A DNA stretch of 16,108 bases from Desulfobacteraceae bacterium (GTDB lineage Bacteria > Desulfobacterota > Desulfobacteria > Desulfobacterales > BuS5), in contig DAOWMW010000003.1 in the NCBI GenBank assembly GCA_030642865.1, forward strand, positions 1 through 16,108. Direction: 5' to 3'. Shown piece by piece: positions 1 through 7,900 of this stretch. A program made the translations under genes and the position numbers. The notes under the pieces were generated by a model, which was given only the letters and a program-made list of their open reading frames with translations, had not been told where the DNA came from and searched no databases. Numbering within the stretch: position 1 is the first letter of the stretch; each line of letters opens with the position of its first letter.

Positions 1-102
1 GATAACGCACCCGGAACCTTTATCTTAAGGTCTATATATAGGGACTTTGGACTAAAAGTTGAACAAAGATTGCACGGCAGGTTCATAACCATGGTTCGGT
101 AA
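1..102 (+). CDS. C-terminal end of an unidentified protein (5' truncated by window edge)
   Basis: Frame 1 is open from the first base to a TAA at 100-102 and encodes 33 residues ending in GRFITMVR. The mix of hydrophobic, basic and aromatic residues looks like a genuine protein C-terminus rather than a random frame. No family could be recognised from so short a piece. It lies upstream of, and in the same direction as, the amidase gene, about 200 bases away. Coding status is inferred only from composition and the open frame reaching the window edge. Confidence 0.45.
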   Translation, partial: DNAPGTFILRSIYRDFGLKVEQRLHGRFITMVR

Positions 103-306
103 TGGGTGTATACATACTTTTTCCTGGTATTTTTCGGAGCCTGGATAAAAACAGCCGACACAAAAGAGTTTGTAAAGCATTTTTAAATTTATTGACTTTA
201 AGTTCAGATATATTAGTTTGGAATTTAAATAAAAAAATACATTTTAGTCGGTGAAAAAGATAATATCAAAATGGGCAAGTGTCAAGATAAATTAAGGAAT
301 TTCCGG
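103..306. other. A/T-rich spacer upstream of the amidase gene
   Basis: No convincing gene or RNA was seen. The stretch 180-250 is very A/T-rich. It holds a TTGACT at 192-197 and a TATATT at 209-214, but the 11-base spacing is too short for a standard sigma-70 promoter. A promoter for the amidase probably lies here but cannot be placed. Confidence 0.4.
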
Positions 307-1062
307 ATGGGAGAGAGGCGCAAATTACATAAGTGTACAAGTTTATTAACTTTAATAATTTTTTTGAGTATATTTTTACTACTTATATCACTTAAAGTAA
401 AAGCAAAACAGAGAGATTCCAGGAGTAAAATAATTGTAATTGACCCGGGGCATGGGGGATACGACAAAGGGGTTAGCGGCACAGGGGGCACCCTGGAAAA
501 GGATGTTGCCATTGCGTTGTCTTTAATGATTGCGGATAATTTTAGTGGAGAATATACAGCTAAACTTACCAGGACAGATGATTACCAGGTTGCTCTTTTT
601 GATAGAACAGCCATGGCAAATCAGAGTAATGCGGATATTTTTATCAGCGTTCATACCTGCGGGAGTTTTCTTCACAGCGCCAGGGGTATAATGATATATT
701 ATTTTAAAAAGCTCGATGAAAATGGAACAGTGGAGGCTCCTTTTTCTGTGACGCCGCTGCAAAATGGGATTATACAGCCGTCATGGAATTCCCTCCAGGA
801 GAGCTACAGGGAGGCGGGGAAAATTCTTGCTGAATCGATAAAAGAGAGTATTTTACGTGAAACAAAATTGTTCGATATAAAAATTCAGGAAGCCCCCCTT
901 CTGGTTCTTGGCGGGGCGGACATGCCGGCAGTACTCATCGAGACCGGATGTCTTACGAATCCCGGTGATGAAAAAAAACTGAATAATAAAAAAACCCTCC
1001 AGGCTGTTTCCCGGGGAATAAGCAAGGGAATTAAAAAATATTTTTTGATGGTAACAGATTAG
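307..1062 (+). CDS. Membrane-anchored N-acetylmuramoyl-L-alanine amidase (Amidase_3)
   Basis: This zinc-dependent amidase should cut the amide bond between N-acetylmuramic acid and the stem peptide of peptidoglycan in the periplasm. The four family metal and catalytic residues are visible: His in DPGHGG (residue 49), Glu in TLEKD (64), His in ISVHTC (116) and Glu in VLIETG (212), numbered from Met at 307. One hydrophobic segment at about residues 13-31, with basic residues before it, is a signal anchor or uncleaved signal. No AMIN, SPOR or LysM domain is present, so it is a minimal catalytic form. The start at 307 is preferred because AAGGA at 294-298 lies 8 bases upstream. An ATG at 271 would add 12 residues but lacks a ribosome binding site. 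It stands alone on its strand, and its downstream spacer begins with a palindromic element. Confidence 0.9.
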   Translation: MGERRKLHKCTSLLTLIIFLSIFLLLISLKVKAKQRDSRSKIIVIDPGHGGYDKGVSGTGGTLEKDVAIALSLMIADNFSGEYTAKLTRTDDYQVALFDRTAMANQSNADIFISVHTCGSFLHSARGIMIYYFKKLDENGTVEAPFSVTPLQNGIIQPSWNSLQESYREAGKILAESIKESILRETKLFDIKIQEAPLLVLGGADMPAVLIETGCLTNPGDEKKLNNKKTLQAVSRGISKGIKKYFLMVTD

Positions 1063-1065
1063 TAC

Positions 1066-1230
1066 CTTAGGGCGCGCTCAAAAATAACTTAACATTTTAA
1101 GCGTCGATCCATCCTGCCTGACTGCGTTACGAAAACGTATAAATATCTTGATATTCCTACGCTTTTGCGCCTTGTCAGGCAGGCGCCTCAACACTTAAAA
1201 TTGCCAATTTATTTTCGAGCGAACCCTAAG
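1066..1230. mobile_element. 165-bp palindromic MITE-like element
   Basis: The stretch is a long imperfect inverted repeat folding about position 1148. The ends are CTTAGGG at 1066-1072 and CCCTAAG at 1224-1230. Internally CCTGCCTGAC (1113-1122) pairs exactly with GTCAGGCAGG (1174-1183). CGCTC/GAGCG and TTTTAAG/CTTAAAA blocks also pair. It has no coding capacity and lies 4 bases after the amidase stop codon. Termini GGG...CCC flanked by TA on both sides would fit a TA target duplication, as in IS630/mariner-type MITEs, but that is inference. It could also act as a terminator in RNA form. Confidence 0.75.
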
Positions 1231-1245
1231 AAATTCTAAGAAATT
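1226..1245. repeat. Tandem 10-bp duplication CTAAGAAATT x2
   Basis: CTAAGAAATT occurs twice in direct succession at 1226-1235 and 1236-1245. The first copy overlaps the right end of the palindromic element. It may be a slippage product or a trace of the insertion event. Confidence 0.6.
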
Positions 1246-1260
1246 TATTCAATACGCTAC

Positions 1261-1309
1261 AAAAATAATTAAACTTCCCTCTCGCAAGATTCTAACCGGA
1301 CAGTATTGA
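1261..1309 (+). repeat. Dispersed intergenic repeat, copy 1 (AACCGGACA core)
   Basis: A 49-base stretch aligns without gaps to 11337-11385 at 39 of 49 positions. It includes the shared blocks AATTAAA, CGCA(A/G)GATT and TAACCGGACA. Both copies are intergenic. After this copy, up to 1362, comes CAACTGACAACTGATAACTGA, a degenerate CAACTGA direct repeat. Nothing else was seen in the rest of the 1063-1362 spacer. Confidence 0.55.
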
Positions 1310-1362
1310 TTTATACTAATTTATCTTCCTTCAACTGACAACTGATAACTGACTCCTGCAAC

Positions 1363-2880
1363 TTAATCTTTCAGGCCTGGTATTTTTACTTCATCAGGTA
1401 ATCCATCAAATCCGGGTATAATTGTTTTGATTCCGCAGGCTGCCATCTCTTCTTCAGCACGTATCAGGGGGTTGTAATTCTGGAGGTTACGTTCACCATT
1501 GGGTGCTCCTGCCTTGAACCATAGTTTGTTTGTTACGGAACCATATATCAGCGGCATAATGGGTAAAAATTCTGAAGATCCCTCTGTGGACCTATGGGAG
1601 AAAAAAGCTGTTGTTCCCAGCTTTTTTATATTCAGGATGGCTTCATCAATGCTGTTAACCCCTACTTCTTTTAGTTTATCTTTGACTTTTTCAAGATCCC
1701 CCCTTGCAGCAAGAAACTTTTCCACTTTTCTGGTATCTGCAATTCCAATAACGATTTCAGTGGCAAGGCATGTTTCAGTAAATGTTCCGGCCTGATTCAA
1801 TTTAATAAGGACAGAATTCCCTGCCCTGTTTTTCCGGTCACAAGACGCCAGAAACGGAAGTATAAAACGCATCTGCGTTACTGCTGCATCATCAATTACA
1901 ATCTGGACTTTGTCCCCATACTGATCGGTCATCCTTTTATGGGTTAATATATCATTTTCAGCTCCAGGGTCTTCCATTGTCACGAAATTTTTGGCTTTTG
2001 CAATAACTGAAGCATTAAATTTAATCAGTTCTTCCCTGGTTTTTACGCCAAGTCCGGAAAAACGGAGGTCATATTCCCCTTTTTGTCGTAGTTTGTCTGT
2101 TTTTTGGAGTTCTGAAAAAGCATTGTCAGTCCCCATGGCATAATCATCTGTTTTAAGATTAAGCTGTTCTGCGCATTCTTTTATCCGGCTTAATCCTTCA
2201 TAGTTATCCTTAACCGGAAAGACAAACCCTCTTTCCTTTGCTGTTCCAGTGGGCAGAGCGTCCCGTACAAGATTTTTTTCAAATTGTTTGAAAAATTTAA
2301 TTCCTGTGGAAAAAACATCCTTTATTGATTTTTCATTCATGGCAAGAAAAAACATTTCCTGAATATCCTGCTTTGTGCCAGGTACATGCTCCCCTCCGCA
2401 AACCATATTAAATGCTATATTGGGCATATAAAAATTTTTTTGATTTGCCGGCGCTAAAAGCTCCCAGGGCTTGTATCCCGAAGCGTTAAGAAGGGTCTGG
2501 AAAAAGACGGTGGAGGATGCAAGGCATGCGTTTCCCCCCCAGTCTTTTTTGTTGGGGCCAGCTTTTTCTATTAATTTTAAATCAAATTCCTCAACCGCTT
2601 TGAAAATATCTTCAGGTTTTTTTATTATCACCTTTGCAGGTAAAAGCGGCCTGATATTTGTTTCCATCGATTTAATCGCGTCAGGGTTGGGGATATATAT
2701 AGCTTCGCTTTCGCCGTCGGATGTTCCTTTGGCAATACCGTTTCTCTCAAGAATAGTCCATTTTTCGTCGCCTTTTTGAACCTCCGCTGTCATCTCCCCT
2801 TCAATTGTGTATGCCGCGTAGGAAGACAGGATCTCTCTTCCTTTTAACGTAAAATTTGAGATTACAGTCTCTTTTCCCAT
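1363..2880 (-). CDS. Divergent enolase paralogue (505 aa)
   Basis: Enolase interconverts 2-phosphoglycerate and phosphoenolpyruvate. The family core is recognisable: GGEH (His165), DIQE (Glu175), KERG in place of GDEGG (Glu217), GTDNA (Asp252), MEDP (Glu303), VIDD (Asp330), LIKLNQ (Lys360), SHRS (429-431) and FKAGAP (Lys456), then NYNPLIRAEEE. These match the metal ligands and catalytic residues of true enolases. It differs in lacking the N-terminal SRGNPT motif (SSYAAYT instead) and in its altered substrate loop KGTSDG (51-56). It also has about 40 extra residues at 381-421, so it is 505 rather than about 430 residues. The start has AAGGGGGT just upstream. A second, housekeeping enolase probably exists elsewhere. 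Phosphoglycerate dehydration is likely; a changed substrate is possible. Confidence 0.8.
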   Translation of the reverse strand: MGKETVISNFTLKGREILSSYAAYTIEGEMTAEVQKGDEKWTILERNGIAKGTSDGESEAIYIPNPDAIKSMETNIRPLLPAKVIIKKPEDIFKAVEEFDLKLIEKAGPNKKDWGGNACLASSTVFFQTLLNASGYKPWELLAPANQKNFYMPNIAFNMVCGGEHVPGTKQDIQEMFFLAMNEKSIKDVFSTGIKFFKQFEKNLVRDALPTGTAKERGFVFPVKDNYEGLSRIKECAEQLNLKTDDYAMGTDNAFSELQKTDKLRQKGEYDLRFSGLGVKTREELIKFNASVIAKAKNFVTMEDPGAENDILTHKRMTDQYGDKVQIVIDDAAVTQMRFILPFLASCDRKNRAGNSVLIKLNQAGTFTETCLATEIVIGIADTRKVEKFLAARGDLEKVKDKLKEVGVNSIDEAILNIKKLGTTAFFSHRSTEGSSEFLPIMPLIYGSVTNKLWFKAGAPNGERNLQNYNPLIRAEEEMAACGIKTIIPGFDGLPDEVKIPGLKD

Positions 2881-2969
2881 GGTACCCCCTTTATACTTTT
2901 TTTATTTAAATTTTTTTGTCGAGAAGTATTCTTTTGACAAATTGTCTTTTATATGCGACACATATATTC

Positions 2970-3266
2970 GTGGAATTTGAAATTAATACAACAAATATTT
3001 TCGATAAGTGGTTGGCCGAGATCAAGGATACTCAACACCGGGCGAGGATTATAAGCCGTTTTGATCACATTCAGCTGGGTAACTTTGGAGACCACAAAAA
3101 TCTTGGTGAAAGCCTGTTTGAGCTGCGTTTTTTCTTTGGTTCCGGTTTTCGGATTTATTACACTATTAAGGATAGGAAAGTTGTTTTTCTGCTTTGCGGT
3201 GGTGATAAATCTACCCAGAGTAAAGACATAAAAAAAGCAAGAACCATTATGGATGAACTGGAGTAA
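2970..3266 (+). CDS. Toxin of HI1419-type (RelE/HigB-like) addiction module
   Basis: This is a 98-residue protein of the RelE/ParE superfamily, in the phage-derived Gp49-like/HI1419 'addiction module killer' group. Members are typically ribosome-associated mRNA interferases, which is family knowledge. Landmarks are FDKWLAEIKD, RISRF-like helix 2, the LGNFGD turn, ELRF(F)FG(S)G(F)RIYY and LLCGGDKS near the C-terminus. All are family signatures. The GTG at 2970 gives the usual family length. A TTG at 2916 would add 18 residues that do not resemble the family, and a TTGACA at 2934-2939 inside that extension looks like a -35 element. No clear ribosome binding site precedes either start. The antitoxin follows 6 bases downstream, the toxin-first order normal for this family. 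Confidence 0.85.
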   Translation: MEFEINTTNIFDKWLAEIKDTQHRARIISRFDHIQLGNFGDHKNLGESLFELRFFFGSGFRIYYTIKDRKVVFLLCGGDKSTQSKDIKKARTIMDELE

Positions 3267-3272
3267 ATACCG

Positions 3273-3551
3273 ATGAAAATAACCACCAGGAAATGGGATT
3301 CCAGTGAATATCTGGATAGTCCTGAAATGATGCGTGAGTATCTTAAGGCTGCTTTTGAAGAAGGGGACAGCGAATTGCTTATGGTGGCCATTGGTAATGT
3401 TGCAAAAGCCAAAGGCATGGCCGAAATAGCAAAAGAAACAAACTTGAGTCGCCAGAATCTTTACAAAGCCTTGTCGGCAAACAGCTCTCCAAAATTTGAG
3501 ACCGTCAAAAAAGTCATTGAAGCACTGGGCTGTAAGCTGGTCATTGCCTGA
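3273..3551 (+). CDS. Antitoxin of HI1420-type addiction module (HTH)
   Basis: This is a 92-residue 'addiction module antidote' protein of the HI1420/HigA-like group. It should bind and neutralise the toxin encoded immediately upstream and repress their promoter. The N-terminal 30 residues (SSEYLDSPEMMREYLKAAFE) are the usual dimer and toxin-binding part. A helix-turn-helix covers about residues 45-75, with MAEIAKETNLSRQNLYKAL and then SPKFETVKKVIEALGCKL, the family's typical ending. GGAG at 3260-3263, inside the end of the toxin gene, lies 9 bases before the ATG, so translation is probably coupled. The pair is plus-strand between two minus-strand metabolic genes, which points to acquisition as a cassette. 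Confidence 0.88.
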   Translation: MKITTRKWDSSEYLDSPEMMREYLKAAFEEGDSELLMVAIGNVAKAKGMAEIAKETNLSRQNLYKALSANSSPKFETVKKVIEALGCKLVIA

Positions 3552-3626
3552 AAATGTTTTGATTCGGTGGTCTTGTAAATTCATTATTTCCCGGGTCTGT
3601 CTGCGGTTTTTTTGAAAACCTGTAGA

Positions 3627-4961
3627 TCAGGCGACTATCATTACCCGCAAATCCATTACATTAGTGTTGGTGGGGCCTGTAATCAACAGGTCATCCAGTT
3701 TTTGAAAAAAATTATAAGAATCATTATTCGATAAATAATCATGGGGATTTAAAGAAAGATTCCTGGCCCGGATCAGGGTAGTATTATCGGCAATTCCTCC
3801 TGCGGCATCTGTGGGACCGTCATTTCCATCTGTCCCTCCACTCAGGAGAACAATTTTATCATTTCCGCTGATATCCAAAGCGGCGGCCAGGGAAAATTCC
3901 TGGTTACGCCCCCCTTTGCCGCTACCTTTAATCGTTACAGTGGTCTCGCCTCCGGAAAGAACACATGCCGGAGGTGGGAGGGGATTTCCTGTTTTATGTA
4001 TCTCCTTTGCTATGGCAGCATGAACACGGGCTACATCTTTTGTTTCTCCTTCAATCATGGATGATAAAATAATTGAATTATACCCCATATCATCGGCCTC
4101 TTTTTTTGCTGCAGTTATCGCCTCCATGTTATTCCCGATTATAAGGGTGGATGTCTGGGAAAAAGCAGGGTCATCAGCCTTTGGCGTTTCCATATTTTTA
4201 TTTGCAAGGCCATTTTTAATATGCTGGAAAACACTAGGGGGGAGTTTATCTTTAATATTATATTTTGCCATGATATCTGCACATAGAAAAAAGGTGCTTG
4301 AATCCGGCACAGTGGGACCGGAAGCAATTACTTCAAGATCGTCACCAACCACATCGGAAAGAATAATAGAGACGATTGGTGCAGGATGGACAATTTTTGC
4401 AAGCCTCCCACCTTTAATATTGGAGATATGTTTTCTTATTGCGTTGATTTCATCAATTGATGCGCCGCATTTCAAAAGAAGGGCAATTGTATCCTGCTTG
4501 TCTTTTAAAGTAATTCCGTTAACAGGCATGGGAAGGAGGGCAGACCCCCCTCCTGAAACAAGAAAGAGTACAAGATCCTTATCTCCTGCATCCTTTACAA
4601 GTTCAAAAATTGCTTTTGTTCCTTTTTCACCATTCTTATCAGGGAGGGGATGGCCGGCCTCAACAAGTTTTATCTTGTCAAGCCGGGTTTTATGGCCGTA
4701 TTTGACATTAATTATTCCCTCTGTAATAAAATCGGAGAGCAACTCCTCAATTGCTGCACCCATGGGAGCTGCCCCTTTTCCTGCGCCTATCACATATAGA
4801 TTTTTAATGGAGGGGAGATGAAATTTTCTTGAGCCGGCGTAAAAATAGTCCCTGTCACGCCTGCAAAATTTTTTAACAGCCCTGCGGGGTTCCACCGCAT
4901 ATACCCCCTTATTAAAAATTTTAACAGCATCTTTACGCATTTCTGCAATGCTTTTTTCCAT
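3627..4961 (-). CDS. Glycerate 2-kinase (GckA/TtuD, MOFRL family)
   Basis: This ATP-dependent kinase phosphorylates D-glycerate at C2 to give 2-phosphoglycerate. The N-terminal DUF4147 domain carries GAGKGA (59-64), EAGHPLPD and LVSGGGSAL (134-142). The C-terminal MOFRL domain carries LSGGETTVTI, GKGGRNQEF and LSGGTDGNDGPTDAAGG, ending in TGPTNTNVMDLRV. The protein appears complete at 444 residues. The ATG at 4961 is chosen because GGAGGTGGAG lies directly before it. A TTG at 4988 would add 9 residues and overlap the upstream stop codon. The gene starts 23 bases after the EndoQ/UvrD fusion stop, so the two are likely cotranscribed. The enolase paralogue, which would consume its product, lies downstream on the same strand beyond the toxin-antitoxin pair. 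Confidence 0.92.
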   Translation of the reverse strand: MEKSIAEMRKDAVKIFNKGVYAVEPRRAVKKFCRRDRDYFYAGSRKFHLPSIKNLYVIGAGKGAAPMGAAIEELLSDFITEGIINVKYGHKTRLDKIKLVEAGHPLPDKNGEKGTKAIFELVKDAGDKDLVLFLVSGGGSALLPMPVNGITLKDKQDTIALLLKCGASIDEINAIRKHISNIKGGRLAKIVHPAPIVSIILSDVVGDDLEVIASGPTVPDSSTFFLCADIMAKYNIKDKLPPSVFQHIKNGLANKNMETPKADDPAFSQTSTLIIGNNMEAITAAKKEADDMGYNSIILSSMIEGETKDVARVHAAIAKEIHKTGNPLPPPACVLSGGETTVTIKGSGKGGRNQEFSLAAALDISGNDKIVLLSGGTDGNDGPTDAAGGIADNTTLIRARNLSLNPHDYLSNNDSYNFFQKLDDLLITGPTNTNVMDLRVMIVA

Positions 4962-4984
4962 GCTCCACCTCCATGAAAAGGAAA

Positions 4985-7900
4985 TCAATCGAAGAGTTTG
5001 AGTTGAACATGTTTTTCTTTTTTTGTGCGCAGTTTCATTTTTTTTTCAGCCTTTTTTAAATCCTCTTCAATTGCCCGCACAAAAGGGGAAAGCTTTTGTT
5101 CTTTAATTTTTCCGAATATCATTCTTTTTTTTGCATAAGTCAAATAAAGTCTTTCCTTTGCCCTTGTCATGGCAACGAAAAAAAGTCTTTTTTCTTCATC
5201 AGCATCTTGTTTCGACACCTTTCCCCTTTCATGGGGGAGCAGCCCCTCTTCACATCCCGCAATGAATACCACCGGAAATTCAAGCCCTTTTGCAGCATGA
5301 ATTGTCATAAGGGAGACTTTTTCTACATCAGAATATATTGCGTCGGAATCGGTTTTAAGAGCAATATCAGAGATGAATTGATAAAGATTGTCTGAATAGT
5401 TTTTTGAATCAGAAAGGAGGGCTGTTAATGCTTCGTCTGGGGAATCGTTTTTTATATTATCAGGAATATTTAAATTATCCCATATGTATTTTAGTCTGTT
5501 TTCAATGGTCATACCATTGGTCGATTTTTTTATTTCTGATATTTTTTTTCCGAAAAGATCGATGGAGTCCTTTCTCGGCGCTGGAATTGTTTTTGGAGGA
5601 ATTTTGCTGATATTTGCAATTGCTTCATTTATTGTAAAACAATTATCTATTCCCCATAGTATGAATTTTTCAAGTGTTTTTCCCCCAATCCCAGAATCGA
5701 TCAGGGTTGTTACCCTTTCAAAATCCGCATATGTTCCCCAGCCTTCGGTTATTTTTAAAAAGGATAAAAGCCCGGGAACCAGAGTCTTGCCGAAGTTTTT
5801 CTTTTTATCTGCAATTTGGCAGGGAATTCCTGCAGATAAAAGAATATCATGAATTATCTCCCCCTGCCTGTGGGTTCGGAATAATACTGCAAAATCAGAA
5901 AAACTATAATCTTCTGCTTGTGCAAAATTATCAACCTTATTAAAATCAAAGCTGTGAAAGCCTGTACCCCCCACAAGCTTTTCCATATATTTGCCAATGG
6001 CTGCAGCTTCAGCTTTTTCAGAGGCTGTTTCAATAATTCCTATGGTTTTTACACCCTGGATACCAGAATATATCTTTGTATCTTTGGAGGCAGCCCCGCT
6101 GTTTTTTAGTGCCTGAAAAGATGCATCCAATATGGTTTGGGTAGATCTGTAGTTTCTGTTTAAACGTACAGCGCAGACCCCTGGATAGTCCTTAACAAAA
6201 TTGTTGAAAAATTTTACATCCGAACCCCTGAAACCATAAATCGACTGGTCAGGATCACCGATTACGCACAGATTTTCTCCGCTGGGCGCCAGGGCACGTA
6301 CTATTCTGTACTGACCCTGATTTATATCCTGATATTCATCTACAAATATGTGGGTAAATTCTTTTTCATATTTTTTTAAAGAAAAATTATTTTTTTCCAA
6401 AAGATTAACAACATCAAAAATGAGATCTTCGTAATCAAAAAGGTTTTGGAGTGATAAAAGGGCCTGGTACTTTTGGTATACCCCCTTTGTCTCTTTTTTC
6501 TCCAATTCCTTTTCAAACAGGCCATCAAGTTCATCAGGTAAAACAAGGTTCTGCTTTGCAAGTACAATGTTATCGCAAAGAGTATTAAAAACTGTAGAAA
6601 TCTTTCCCCCTGATCCCCTGATCTGTTTTACCGCAGTTTTAATAAAATATTTTCTATCATTATCATCTATTACAAAAAAACGTTTTCCCTTATTTTCCCT
6701 TTGCAATAAATCAAGACAAAAGGAATGAAAGGTAGTGCATGGAGGAATATGCCCATGGCCTGTGAGAGCTTTTACCCTGCTGCCCATTTCTTTTGCGGCT
6801 TTTACAGTAAAGGTCAATGCGAGAATGTTCTCAGCGGGAACACCTTTTGTCTTAACCAGATACGCAATTTTGTGGGTGAGTGTTCTTGTTTTTCCTGTGC
6901 CTGGGCCCGCTGCAATAAGGAGAGGGGAACCAAAATGGGTTACAGCATTTTTCTGATCTTTGTTGAGATTGTCCAGTATATTCCCCGGGAAATTGTTTCC
7001 ATGATCTTTGCTTTTTTTTCTTTTAAGGTCAATTTTTTTTACAGGTTTTTTTACAGGTAATCTTTTGGTTTTTATTTGCTCCGGTTTTTTTTTGTTAACC
7101 TGTGGGAGGCTGAAAAAAGTATTTTGCCCCATCAGGGTTATCCGCTCCTGGGGATCGAATATTTTGATTTTGCCGTATTCCCCGTCAAACCCGGGAATTA
7201 GAATAATTTTGTTATTCCGTATTTTTTTGATTGCTTTATCCAGCAAAGGAATATTTGCTTTTTTTATGTCATCAATCCCTAAATCATAAAGAATTGAAAA
7301 TTCATCTCCAAGAACATTTAAAGCTTTTTGATAGTATCCTGCCACTTTTTTTGTGTTGGGACCCACTTGTAATATGTCGGACAAAATATTTCCCAGGGGA
7401 ACCAGGCTGTAAAAAGGATGAGATCTGGCGGCCGGATTCCCTGTATCTTGATCGGAAAGCTCTTCAATCCTGTGCATAACCCCTATTGTCAGGGGCTTTT
7501 GGCAGACAGGGCATATCCCTCCGGCTGCCAGGGTCTCTTTTGGGGAAAACATGATTTTGCATTTTCTGTGCCCGTCCATATGGTATTTTCCTTCTTCAGG
7601 AAAAAATTCATAAGTGCCCAGAAATTTACGGGGATCACCGGTTTTCAAAGCCGATTTCATGGCGGTGTAACTTAAATCTGTGTCAAACAGATTTGCCTCT
7701 CTCCCTAGCTTCATGGGGGAATGGGCGTCTGAATTGGAAACCAGGGTCAAATTGTTCAGGTTGCTCACCCGTCTGTTCATGGCGGGATCTGATGAAAGTC
7801 CGGTTTCAGCGGCAAATATGTGGGGCGCCAGGTCACCAAAACATTCTTCAATGGAATCAAAACCTGATTTTGAGCCAAACATGGAAAACCAGGGTGTCCA

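Noticed and set aside
2916..2969. N-terminal extension of the toxin from a TTG codon
   Set aside because: The 18 extra residues do not resemble the family and contain a TTGACA promoter-like box; the GTG at 2970 gives the standard length.
2949..3584. 211-codon minus-strand open frame
   Set aside because: Fully antisense to the toxin-antitoxin pair, which matches known families on the plus strand.
3605..3620. GGTTTT/AAAACC inverted repeat between the antitoxin and the glycerate kinase, as a terminator
   Set aside because: Only a 6-bp A/T-heavy stem with no following T run on either strand; too weak to call.
4057..4821. 254-codon plus-strand open frame
   Set aside because: Lies wholly antisense to the glycerate kinase, whose conserved motifs are intact; the frame has Ser/Ile/Phe-rich composition typical of a reverse-strand shadow.
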